Positions 53,936 through 61,538 of a DNA stretch of 64,000 bases are shown piece by piece; positions within the stretch are counted from its first letter, which is position 1; every line of letters starts with the position of its first letter. The notes beneath the pieces are model-generated. The model was not told where the DNA came from. It saw nothing but the letters and a program-made list of their open reading frames with translations, and searched no databases. Both the position numbers and the translations under genes were made by a program. The stretch spans positions 123,263 through 187,262 of the forward strand of contig JANXDU010000006.1 in NCBI GenBank assembly GCA_025059195.1, given 5' to 3'. This stretch comes from Candidatus Bathyarchaeota archaeon. Lineage in GTDB: Archaea; Thermoproteota; Bathyarchaeia; Bathyarchaeales; Bathycorpusculaceae.

Positions 53936-54724
53936 ATGGCCAGAACAGTGAAGGTCTTTGACCTTGACGGAAAACCCGTTGAAAAAATAAAGCTTCCGCC
54001 GATTTTTGAAACGCCCATAAGGCCCGACGTTATCAAACGGGCTGTGCTGGCTATTCAGTCCACCCGTTTCCAACCTAAAGGCAGAGATCCCATGGCTGGC
54101 AAAAGAACAACAGCTGAATCAAGAGGCGTCGGTTTGGGATTGGCTAGAATACCCCGCATTAAAGGCCCGACGGCCAGAGCCGCCTTTGCCCCTGGAACGG
54201 TAGGCGGAAGACTTGCCCACCCGCCGACGCCCGAAAAAAAGATTGTTAAAAAGATTCCGAAAAAAGAGAAGCGTTTAGCGCTTTTCTCGGCTATAGCTGC
54301 CACAGCCTCAAAGGAAATTGTGGCTTCCCGTGGACACGCCCTTGAAGGGGTTCCGCAGATCCCTTTGGTGGTTGTGGATGAGCTTGAAGGCTTAAAGAAA
54401 ACCAAGGATGTGGAGGAAGCCCTCATTAAGCTAGGCGTCTTAGCCGACCTTTACAGAGTTAGGGAAAGCGCAAAGGTTAGGGCTGGAAAGGGAAAACTTC
54501 GTGGGAGGAGAACAAAACAAGCGGTCGGACCGTTAATCGTGGTGGCTAAAGATAATGGGGTGGGGGAAGCCGCCAGAAACATACCAGGCGTGGATGTTGT
54601 TCTAGCTAAAGATTTGAATGCTGAAGTCCTTGCGCCCGGCACACATCCCGGCAGACTAACGGTATGGACTAAGGGCGCAATAGAAATCCTGGATAAAATG
54701 TACTGCAGGGGTGAAGCAGCCTAA
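53936..54724 (+). CDS. rpl4: Ribosomal protein L4 (uL4)
   Basis: A 262-residue large-subunit protein lining the exit tunnel. VFDLDGKPVEKIKLPPIF at the start, the loop GVGLGLARIPRIKG and LRGRRTKQAVGPLIVVA are typical of the archaeal form. The last base of its stop codon is the first base of L23 ATG. Confidence 0.97.
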   Translation: MARTVKVFDLDGKPVEKIKLPPIFETPIRPDVIKRAVLAIQSTRFQPKGRDPMAGKRTTAESRGVGLGLARIPRIKGPTARAAFAPGTVGGRLAHPPTPEKKIVKKIPKKEKRLALFSAIAATASKEIVASRGHALEGVPQIPLVVVDELEGLKKTKDVEEALIKLGVLADLYRVRESAKVRAGKGKLRGRRTKQAVGPLIVVAKDNGVGEAARNIPGVDVVLAKDLNAEVLAPGTHPGRLTVWTKGAIEILDKMYCRGEAA

Positions 54725-54984
54725 TGGACCCTTATGATGTTATCCTATACCCCTTAATGACGGAATCCGCGAGCCTCATGGTTGAAAGGGAAAACAAGCT
54801 GGTCTTCATTGTGAGCCTCAAGGCAACAAAGGCCGACGTGAAAAGGGCTGTCGAGCAACTATATGAAGTTAAAGTGGATAAAGTAAATATTGTTATAACT
54901 CCTGATGGGAGAAAAAAGGCTTTTGTTAAACTTAGCCCGGAACATAGGGCTTCAGACGTAGCCATTAAACTGGGTATACTATAG
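54724..54984 (+). CDS. rpl23: Ribosomal protein L23 (uL23)
   Basis: An 86-residue protein at the exit of the peptide tunnel, docking site for SRP. VILYPLMTESASLMVERENKL (in part) and KATKADVKRAVEQLYEVKV are the family motifs. TAATG overlap couples it to L4. Confidence 0.97.
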   Translation: MDPYDVILYPLMTESASLMVERENKLVFIVSLKATKADVKRAVEQLYEVKVDKVNIVITPDGRKKAFVKLSPEHRASDVAIKLGIL

Positions 54985-55005
54985 TAGCATTAAAGGTGAT
55001 TAAAA

Positions 55006-55752
55006 ATGGGAAAAAGGATCCGTGTCCAAAGACGTGGGCGCGGCGGGCCAACCTTCAAGGCAGCTACCCATAAAAGGGTGGCCCCTGCATGTTACCCGCC
55101 GCCGCCAAAGAATATCTATGAGACTGTTGTCAGGGGCGTTGTGGAGGAAATTGTTCACGATCCAGGCAGAGGCGCCCCATTAGCCCTAATAAGATTTGAG
55201 AACGGCCAAGAATGCTATGTTGTTGCGTCTGAGGGCATTTTCATTGGACAACCGGTGGAGATGGGCGGCAACGCCCGCGTGGACGTTGGAAACATTATGC
55301 CCGTAGGCAAAATTCCAGAAGGCACCTTAGTATGCAATATAGAGCTTAAACCCGGCGATGGTGGTAAAATCGCGAAATCTTCCGGAGCCTACGCCACAAT
55401 TGTGGCGCACACTCCTCAAGGCACCATGATAAAGCTGCCTTCGGGCAAGACAAAATACATTAGCGACCAATGCCTCGCCACAATAGGTGTTGTTTCAGGA
55501 GCCGGTAGAACAGAAAAACCCTTCCTTAAAGCCGGCGCAAAATACCACCTAATGCGGGCCAGGGGCCGCAAATATCCACGGACAAGGGGGAGAGCCATGG
55601 TTGCGGCTGTTCACCCGTATGGAAGTAGCAAAAGAAGTGCGAGAAAAGTCACAACAGTTTCGCGGAACGCACCGCCTGGACAAAAGGTTGGGCTTATTGC
55701 AGCTAGGGGCGCTGGACGGCGGAAGAAACGCGTGAAAGAAGAGGGCGAGTGA
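55006..55752 (+). CDS. rpl2: Ribosomal protein L2 (uL2)
   Basis: A 248-residue protein required for subunit joining and peptidyl transfer. RIRVQRRGRGGPTFKA at the start, HDPGRGAPLALI, and the conserved histidine region MVAAVHPYGSSKR are diagnostic. GGTGATT stands before the ATG. Confidence 0.97.
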   Translation: MGKRIRVQRRGRGGPTFKAATHKRVAPACYPPPPKNIYETVVRGVVEEIVHDPGRGAPLALIRFENGQECYVVASEGIFIGQPVEMGGNARVDVGNIMPVGKIPEGTLVCNIELKPGDGGKIAKSSGAYATIVAHTPQGTMIKLPSGKTKYISDQCLATIGVVSGAGRTEKPFLKAGAKYHLMRARGRKYPRTRGRAMVAAVHPYGSSKRSARKVTTVSRNAPPGQKVGLIAARGAGRRKKRVKEEGE

Positions 55753-55803
55753 ACCCAGAAAGTTTATAGCTTCTCTATCCAATTAAAGGTTGGGATAAAA
55801 TAT

Positions 55804-56208
55804 ATGCCAAGGGAATTCATGTACCGTGGCTTCACCCTTGAACAGTTAATGGGCATGTCTATGGACGAGTTTATACTGTTACTCCCAGCTAGGCAGAGAA
55901 GGAGCCTTCAGAGGGGTCTTTCTCCAGAGCAGAGGACCCTCTTAGAAAAAGTAAGAACGGCGAAAGAGGCCATGCGCAAAGGACAAAACGTCACAATAAA
56001 GACGCATGCCCGCGACATGGTTATACTGCCTGAAATGGTTGGCTTAACAATCCTTGTCCACAACGGCAAAGAATTCGTCCCCGTAGAGGTAAAACCAGAG
56101 ATGATTGGTCATTATTTGGGCGAGTTTGCCATAACCAACAAGCCAGTTAAACATGGCACACCGGGCATAGGGGCGTCCCGATCCTCAATGTATGTGCCCC
56201 TTAAGTAA
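55804..56208 (+). CDS. rps19: Ribosomal protein S19 (uS19)
   Basis: A 134-residue small-subunit protein. [18 protein letters not shown] at the N-terminus and [31 protein letters not shown] are the S15/S19 family signatures. The typical next genes L22, S3 and L29 do not follow; the operon ends here and the next genes are on the other strand. Confidence 0.97.
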   Translation: MPREFMYRGFTLEQLMGMSMDEFILLLPARQRRSLQRGLSPEQRTLLEKVRTAKEAMRKGQNVTIKTHARDMVILPEMVGLTILVHNGKEFVPVEVKPEMIGHYLGEFAITNKPVKHGTPGIGASRSSMYVPLK

Positions 56209-56361
56209 CTTCGCCCCCGTTCTGATCTAAAATCTAGACTTGATTCCCAAACCAATCCATTTCTACGGTGGGATAAAATGTGCATAGAATAAAGGTTTTA
56301 TTAGTTACTATTCTGTTGTCAATTGGCGCGATTAGAATTTCAGAAAATAGCTCAAGGCTTT

Positions 56362-56802
56362 TTAAGCAGTGTAATCTACACCGGAGGGTTTCTTTTCCGC
56401 ATTTTCTTTGATAGGTGGAATCTGCGGTAGGGGAATGGGCGGCGGAACGTTTAGCGTTCTTGAAACAATAACGCTTTCCACGAAAACAACATTTGAAATT
56501 GACTGGATAAGCACGGGGGGTGGAGGCTTTTTCTCCCTATACTCCTCATAAATTTTCCCTATTTCGTCTTTAGTGCCAGCCACGTAGGCTCTTCCTTTTA
56601 GGCTTATCTGGGCTACTGAAGGGTTATAATTGACTGTTAATACGAAAGGGACTTCAAGCATTTCATCCGACTTTTTCTCAATCTCCACAAGGTTAAGGTT
56701 GGTGTTTATTTGTATCGGTGGAATTGGTTTTCTAATATCCCAGAAACGCTCTCCAGAAACTTGAGTTATTAAGACGTTAACCCTAATCATTTCAACCATC
56801 AT
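56362..56802 (-). CDS. SecB-like fold protein, probable chaperone
   Basis: A 146-residue protein. NTNLNLVEIEKKSDEMLEV, VPFVLTVNYNPSVAQISLKG, and a C-terminal helix ending in VPPPIPLPQIPP mirror the strand order and final helix-proline pattern of SecB export chaperones. I see similarity of pattern, not identity of catalytic residues, so this is a tentative fold call. Three near ATG codons make the start uncertain. It follows S27ae, where many archaea have a Kae1 gene. It may chaperone nascent or exported chains. Confidence 0.5.
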   Translation of the reverse strand: MMVEMIRVNVLITQVSGERFWDIRKPIPPIQINTNLNLVEIEKKSDEMLEVPFVLTVNYNPSVAQISLKGRAYVAGTKDEIGKIYEEYREKKPPPPVLIQSISNVVFVESVIVSRTLNVPPPIPLPQIPPIKENAEKKPSGVDYTA

Positions 56803-56825
56803 AAATTAGAAGCGCACGGTGTAAT

Positions 56826-57044
56826 TTAAGCGTGTTTATATCGCGTGAAACCACAATGCCCACAAGTGTATCTATCGCCGTGGTCAGCCATGAAATATCC
56901 TTGCCCGCAGCGCTCGCATGTGGGGCGTTGTCTAACAACTTTATCCCTTTCAACCTTGTATAGTGTGTAAACGCCCTTTTCTTTTTTCCTCTTTTTTTCG
57001 GTTTTCCCCTTTTTTGGAGTGGCAGCTTCCTCTTTTTCCGTCAT
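56826..57044 (-). CDS. rps27ae: Ribosomal protein S27ae (eS31)
   Basis: A 72-residue small-subunit protein with a lysine-rich first third and a zinc finger CERCGQGYFMADHGDRYTCGHCG (four cysteines at about 43-65; shown in part by its CERCGQG and CGHCG ends). The stop of S24e is one base away, giving tight coupling. Confidence 0.95.
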   Translation of the reverse strand: MTEKEEAATPKKGKTEKKRKKEKGVYTLYKVERDKVVRQRPTCERCGQGYFMADHGDRYTCGHCGFTRYKHA

Positions 57045-57045
57045 T

Positions 57046-57357
57046 TTACTCTTTCCCTTCCTCCTTTGGTTTTTCCGGCGGCACGTTTCTATCTACAATG
57101 TATTTTGGTTCAACGAGTTTTGCTTGCTCAACGGATTCGTAAACGTTTGCCAGCCCAAAAGCTATGCGAGTTCCAGTTTTAGTTTCCAGCTTTTTAATGA
57201 AGATCAAGTTTGCATCCCTTTTTAATTCTCTTGCAAGGGCATTCTTTACTTCAAGTCTTGACGGAGTGCTGCCCGTTTGGCTGTGTTCTATCTGAAAGAT
57301 TACTTCTTTACGCTTTAACAACCTGTTATCTTTTTCCGTCAGTATTTTAATTTCCAT
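57046..57357 (-). CDS. rps24e: Ribosomal protein S24e
   Basis: A 103-residue small-subunit protein. IKILTEKDNRLLKRKEVIFQ and the TPSRLEVKNALARELKRD segment are diagnostic, with GTRIAFGLANVYES after them. The C-terminal tail is short and acidic. Followed by S27ae. Confidence 0.96.
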   Translation of the reverse strand: MEIKILTEKDNRLLKRKEVIFQIEHSQTGSTPSRLEVKNALARELKRDANLIFIKKLETKTGTRIAFGLANVYESVEQAKLVEPKYIVDRNVPPEKPKEEGKE

Positions 57358-57402
57358 CTATTTTCCCTGTTGATGTTTGACTTGATACGATTTTCTCTTT
57401 AT

Positions 57403-57933
57403 TTAGTCTTTCGCACAATGCCGCATTTCGTTTAAGATCTTGGCTACCTCAGCTTTTTTCTGCATTGTGGCTTTGACTGCAACCAAGCCTTCATGGGGCT
57501 GCCCATAAACGATTATGGAGTTTTCAGGAGCGTATTGGATGGCTATCAGCGCTAAAAGGTCCTCTTCTCCGTCAACTATTATCTTCACAGTGCAAGGTGT
57601 TTTGAACGCTTTCTGTACTGCTTCTAACGCTTCAAAGGTTATGGTTCCCGGCGGGTTTTTAACGTGTTTTTCTTCGTCTGCCTCAATTTCAATGGGTTCA
57701 ATGTTGAACCGCATAACCTTATTGTCCACAATTAAAAGCTTTGGGTGAATTTGTTTGTTCACAAGATTTTTTGAAACAACGTCTCCAACAGAAACCACAC
57801 AAGGCGGGTTTTCCTTCTCAACCAAACTCTTCAACTTCTCTATGGTTTCCTGGGAAGGGCCGCATATTAATTCGCCCAAGGGTTTCTTAAGTTTCCTTCG
57901 AAGTTTCGTGGGCAAGCGGTAAGCTATGCTCAT
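57403..57933 (-). CDS. GTP-dependent dephospho-CoA kinase (DUF359)
   Basis: Last step of archaeal CoA synthesis, using GTP in place of ATP. The 176 residues include VVSVGDVVSKNLV, LLIVDNKVMR, NPPGTITFEALEAV and VDGEEDLLALIAI, the invariant segments of DUF359. Lies between Spt4 and S24e as in most archaea. Confidence 0.93.
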   Translation of the reverse strand: MSIAYRLPTKLRRKLKKPLGELICGPSQETIEKLKSLVEKENPPCVVSVGDVVSKNLVNKQIHPKLLIVDNKVMRFNIEPIEIEADEEKHVKNPPGTITFEALEAVQKAFKTPCTVKIIVDGEEDLLALIAIQYAPENSIIVYGQPHEGLVAVKATMQKKAEVAKILNEMRHCAKD

Positions 57934-58119
57934 CTACCTAACCTTTAACGCGTAGTGGCCTTTTTCCTTTATCTTCATTGCTTTTGCAATGGCTGAACCG
58001 TCGGGGTCAAATATTATTACGAGTCCGCTGAAATCATCGCTGAGACTGGGCGATCTACATCGTGGACAAACATTGCCATCTGTTATAAAGTGGCATGAAG
58101 TGCAGGCTTTTTCGTTCAT
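57934..58119 (-). CDS. spt4: Transcription elongation factor Spt4
   Basis: A 61-residue zinc protein (CTSCHFIT and CPRCRSPSLS) with GLVIIFDPDGSAIAKAM, the Spt5-binding strand region. It stimulates RNA polymerase processivity together with Spt5. Its start overlaps the rpoE1 stop (ATGA), and dephospho-CoA kinase follows immediately. Confidence 0.95.
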   Translation of the reverse strand: MNEKACTSCHFITDGNVCPRCRSPSLSDDFSGLVIIFDPDGSAIAKAMKIKEKGHYALKVR

Positions 58120-58715
58120 CTTTCACCACTTTTCTCTTCTTTTTTCTCCTTTTTTCCCGTAGGTTCCTTTATTTTTCTCAAGTCTTCCTCTATCCACTCA
58201 AGCTTACCTAAGAAGGGCTGTCTAGCCGTCACGCCTATCTTTGCCGAACCGCCAGCCCTTGCCAAGGAGACGGCGGTGATTCGAACACGAACTTTATCGC
58301 CTACCATAAGTTTTCTGTTAGTTTCCTTGCCCAACAAAACGCCTTGTTTCTCATCGTAAGAAATAAAATCATCCATCAACTGCGAAACATGAAGTAATGC
58401 GTCAACGGGGCCTATGCGTACAAAAGCTCCGAAGTCAGCAATTTCAACAACTTCCCCCTCGATTATCTCTTGAAGGGTCGGATAAAACGTTAGGAGTGAA
58501 AAAGTTACTCTGTGATAAGTAGCTCCATCTCCGGGGATTATTTTTCCAACAGGGCTTACTTTCACGTTTATTGCGGCTATAACGTAGCCTAATGTTTCGT
58601 CAACAATTCCTTCGTATTTTGCTTTAACCTGTTGATATCCAACAGTGTCCAAAGGCTTTCCAAAGGTTTCCGGAGGTATGCGAATTGTGTCCTCCATATT
58701 TATTAGCTTGAACAA
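58116..58715 (-). CDS. rpoE1: RNA polymerase subunit Rpb7 (RpoE')
   Basis: A 199-residue stalk subunit: N-terminal RNP-like domain (TIRIPPETFG) and a C-terminal S1 domain (EGEVVEIADFGAFVRIGP, ITAVSLARAGGSAKIGVTAR). The start is a TTG, chosen because FKLINMEDTIRIPP aligns with the family N-terminus. The last 20 residues are a lysine/glutamate-rich tail. It partners with Rpb4 at 41 kb. Confidence 0.95.
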   Translation of the reverse strand: MFKLINMEDTIRIPPETFGKPLDTVGYQQVKAKYEGIVDETLGYVIAAINVKVSPVGKIIPGDGATYHRVTFSLLTFYPTLQEIIEGEVVEIADFGAFVRIGPVDALLHVSQLMDDFISYDEKQGVLLGKETNRKLMVGDKVRVRITAVSLARAGGSAKIGVTARQPFLGKLEWIEEDLRKIKEPTGKKEKKEEKSGER

Positions 58716-58718
58716 GGG

Positions 58719-59144
58719 CTACACCCTTCCATCGATTTCTAGCCGCGACTTTTGTCTCACATAAATAACTGGCACATTTATATCTCTTAACCTCTTTCGA
58801 AGCGTTCTGTCATTGGTGAAAACGGGGCATTTCCATTCACTAGCTACCTTCACAATGACGTCGTCGGGAGAACCTCCACCTTCCCCGTCAAACTCGACTA
58901 TCGTACACTTCTCCGCTAGTTTCAAGGCGTAAACAGCCTTCTTTCGATTTTTTAATGATCCTTTAGCTGCGATTTTTTCTAACTCCTTTTTGACAGACTG
59001 CAACAAAACTGGTTCAAAATTCCTGTTCAATAAAGTTCTTAGTTCTTCGAATATGTCAATTTTAAATTGGAGAGGAACAAACAGGGCGTTTGAGTCAAGT
59101 ATAACTTTTAGTTTTTCCCTTTTTGAAGTGGTTTCCGTTGGCAT
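58719..59144 (-). CDS. PIN domain protein (Fcf1/Utp24-like)
   Basis: About 141 residues. VILDSNALFVPLQFKIDIFEEL, LLQSVKKELEKI, GSPDDVIVKVA and FTNDRTLRKRLRD carry the four acidic positions of PIN ribonucleases. The archaeal family with this neighbourhood resembles Fcf1/Utp24, which cut rRNA precursor. ATG 59144 overlaps the stop of aIF2-gamma by one base; the longer frame is unlikely. Confidence 0.88.
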   Translation of the reverse strand: MPTETTSKREKLKVILDSNALFVPLQFKIDIFEELRTLLNRNFEPVLLQSVKKELEKIAAKGSLKNRKKAVYALKLAEKCTIVEFDGEGGGSPDDVIVKVASEWKCPVFTNDRTLRKRLRDINVPVIYVRQKSRLEIDGRV

Positions 59145-60394
59145 TATTTTATCATTCCGTATCCTATTAGTCTCCATCTTCCCGCGATTTTTCTGCTGAT
59201 GGCAACCCTTGAACCGGCTAACGCGCATACAGGCCTTGTAAGCTTAAGCGTGGTTGTCTCGTTTTTCACCGAGACAACTTTTCCAACAGTGATGGCGGCG
59301 CCCACGTGTAGCAGTAGGGTTTCGTCTTTGCTTATGTTTTCAACTTTCGACAACTCTTTTGTTCCCACAGCTCGCTCAAGAATATATGTTTCCAAGTTTA
59401 ACTCCGTCAGAACCGGTGGGAGCTGCCCTATTTTTCCTACAATGTTTCCAGTTAATCCGTCAGCCTTGGAAAGCGACGGGTCTAAAAGGGTGCCAACACC
59501 AACTAATCCTCCGCAGCGGGCTTCCTTGACGTTTCTACCACCCGCATGCAAACTGATAATCTTGGTTGTAAGCGGTTTGTAGAAGTTTTTCCCTTCTTCT
59601 TCAACACTTATACCGGGGCGGAGTTCAATTTCGTCATTAACTGTAAATTTTCCTTGCAGAATTGTGCCGCCCAAAACGCCGCCCTCCAACTGCTCGACTG
59701 GTGTGCCTGGTTTATTTACATCGAACGATCGGACGACATACATTAAAGGCGGCTTTGTTTCATCTCTTTTTGGTGTTGGAATAAATTCTTCCATCGCTTG
59801 GATTAAAGTGTCTATGTTCACGGAGTGCTGGGCGGAGACGGGAATTATTGGCGCGTTCTCAGCTATGGTGCCTTTCACGAAGTTTTTAATTTCCTCGTAG
59901 CTTTTCCGCGCCCTTTCTTCATTGACTATGTCGATTTTGTTTTGGGCTATAATGATGTTTCTTATTCCAATGATCTCGGCTGCAGCCAAGTGTTCCCTTG
60001 TCTGTGGTTGAGGACATGGCTCATCTGCAGCTATTACCAGTATGGCGCCGTCCATTATTGCAGCGCCGGACAACATGGTTGCCATTAGGGCTTCATGTCC
60101 GGGAGCATCTACAAAGCTTACAGCTCTTATGAAGGTTGTTTCGGAACCACAGTGGGGACAAACTGGGTTTTTCGAGTAGTTTCTGGGCGGCTCGCATTTG
60201 GGACACTTGTAAACGGGCATGTCAGCATAGCCAAGCTTTATCGTTATACCCCTTCTCAGTTCTTCGCTGTGTCTAGCCGCCCAAACTCCAGTTAATGCTT
60301 GCACTAAAGTTGTTTTGCCATGGTCCACGTGCCCAATGGTGCCAATGTTTATTTCCGGCTGCCTCGGCAAAGCCACAGTTTTTTCCCCATTCAT
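59144..60394 (-). CDS. eif2g: Translation initiation factor aIF2 gamma subunit
   Basis: GTPase that carries initiator tRNA. 416 residues: P-loop GHVDHGKTTLV (21-31), an inserted zinc knuckle C64, C67, C79, C82 (CPKCEPPRN and CPHCGSE), VDAPGHEALMATML and QNKIDIV, then the two beta-barrel domains. It heads the cluster aIF2-gamma, PIN, Rpb7, Spt4, DPCK, S24e, S27ae found in many archaea. Confidence 0.97.
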   Translation of the reverse strand: MNGEKTVALPRQPEINIGTIGHVDHGKTTLVQALTGVWAARHSEELRRGITIKLGYADMPVYKCPKCEPPRNYSKNPVCPHCGSETTFIRAVSFVDAPGHEALMATMLSGAAIMDGAILVIAADEPCPQPQTREHLAAAEIIGIRNIIIAQNKIDIVNEERARKSYEEIKNFVKGTIAENAPIIPVSAQHSVNIDTLIQAMEEFIPTPKRDETKPPLMYVVRSFDVNKPGTPVEQLEGGVLGGTILQGKFTVNDEIELRPGISVEEEGKNFYKPLTTKIISLHAGGRNVKEARCGGLVGVGTLLDPSLSKADGLTGNIVGKIGQLPPVLTELNLETYILERAVGTKELSKVENISKDETLLLHVGAAITVGKVVSVKNETTTLKLTRPVCALAGSRVAISRKIAGRWRLIGYGMIK

Positions 60395-60520
60395 TCTCTA
60401 CTTTCCTTCTATAATTTAGTTGCCATTGAAGGATGTCGCCGAGCAAGTTAATAAACGTTGAGCGCGTCAATCCAAAGTCTTAAAAACTTCTAAACAAAAA
60501 GCTCAGCAACGGCGCTCTAA

Positions 60521-60775
60521 ATGGGCTACATATACCTCTACACGGGCACTGGGGGCGGAAAAACAACAAATGCTTTGGGGTTAGCGCTTCGCTCCGTTGG
60601 GCATAAACGAAAAGTTGTGATAATCCAGTTTTTAAAGTGGTGGAAAAACACCGGCGAATATAAAATTCGAAAACTACTAGCGCCTTACTATGAAATCTAC
60701 CAGTTTGGCAGAAAAGGATGGCATGGTCTAAGCAATTTGGGCGAAGAAGACAAAAAACTGGCTAAAAAGCCTTGA
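60521..60775 (+). pseudogene. cobA: Cobalamin adenosyltransferase, N-terminal half (frameshifted)
   Basis: The 84 residues give YIYLYTGTGGGKTTNALGLA, the P-loop of CobA/BtuR-type cob(I)yrinic acid a,c-diamide adenosyltransferase, then VIIQFLKWW and GEEDKKLAKK. The frame stops at TGA 60773-60775 right where the family continues. A -1 shift at the A5 run (60764-60768; codons AAA AAG) rejoins the second frame exactly, giving AKKALKFAEKV. Either a one-base deletion (true mutation or sequencing error) or a programmed shift explains this. Confidence 0.85.
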
Positions 60776-61032
60776 AATTCGCTGAAAAAGTAATTAAAAA
60801 GAAAAAGCCCCATCTACTGGTTTTGGACGAAATCAACCTGGCGTTACACTGCAAACTTTTAGACGTAAAAGAAGTCCTAGAATTTCTGGACAAAGTTCCC
60901 AAGAGAACAGATGTCGTATTAACCGGCAGGTTCGCTCCTCAAGAGTTGATCGACAAGGCTGATTTCGTGAATGAAATAGTTGACGTTAAACATCCAGAAG
61001 AAATGGTTACAACCAAAGGAATACAGTATTAG
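60772..61032 (+). pseudogene. cobA: Cobalamin adenosyltransferase, C-terminal half (frameshifted)
   Basis: The 86 residues start with KFAEKVIKKKKPHLLVLDEI, containing the Walker B segment of CobA, and continue NLALHCKLLDVKEVLEFLDK, RTDVVLTGRFAPQELIDKAD and VKHPEEM to the natural C-terminus. No residue of the family is missing apart from the frame change. A TTG at 60772 overlaps the stop of the first half, so coupled synthesis as a separate chain is conceivable. The end overlaps the convergent S6e gene by four bases. Confidence 0.85.
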
Positions 61033-61409
61033 CCTTCAGAAGACTCCGCCTTTTTGGCTTGAGGTTTCTCAACAATCTTAACGTTTAACTGGACAATTTC
61101 GTCAGTTATCACGTTTCCACGAACCATTTTACGCCGCCGTTGGCCCTTTTGTTCTGGGTTGAAGCCGACTCCACCGCTTAAAACAACTTTTCTACGCACT
61201 CCCCCATGGACATTCGGCCTCATAGGAAAACCGTCTTTGTCGGAACCGCCAGTTATCTGCACTTTATATCCCGATAAACCAAATATCGCCCCGTCAATGG
61301 TGTCCCCTATTTTTTTCCCGATAAGAGGGGCTGCTCGGGCATCTTCCAATTCGACGGTTTTTGAGGTTCCCTCTTCCGGATCTGAAATTATCACTTTGAA
61401 CTTAACCAT
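61029..61409 (-). CDS. rps6e: Ribosomal protein S6e
   Basis: A 126-residue small-subunit protein: FKVIISDPEEGTSKTVELED, GKKIGDTIDGAIFGLSGYKV (in part), ITGGSDKDGFPMRPNV and RRKMVRGNVITDEIVQLNV are all diagnostic. Usual neighbours IF5B or aIF2-gamma are close by, here separated by cobA. Confidence 0.97.
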   Translation of the reverse strand: MVKFKVIISDPEEGTSKTVELEDARAAPLIGKKIGDTIDGAIFGLSGYKVQITGGSDKDGFPMRPNVHGGVRRKVVLSGGVGFNPEQKGQRRRKMVRGNVITDEIVQLNVKIVEKPQAKKAESSEG

Positions 61410-61538
61410 TTAAATCGCTACTCCGAGATGAGTATGAAAGTTTTAGCATCCTAGCTATTAAGGTTATTGAATGGTCTTCCTACAAATAAGCAACCCTTGC
61501 TTGGATAAAAATGAGGATAATGTTGAATAAAATCCTTC

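Noticed and set aside
56280..56412. 44-codon GTG frame resembling a signal peptide after S19
   Set aside because: It runs into the convergent SecB-like gene and has no homology-like features beyond a hydrophobic stretch.
36046..61300. Other TTTGTCGG half-sites resembling the Fae-Hps operator arm (for example near 38880 and 61235)
   Set aside because: They are single arms inside coding sequence without a partner arm at matching distance.
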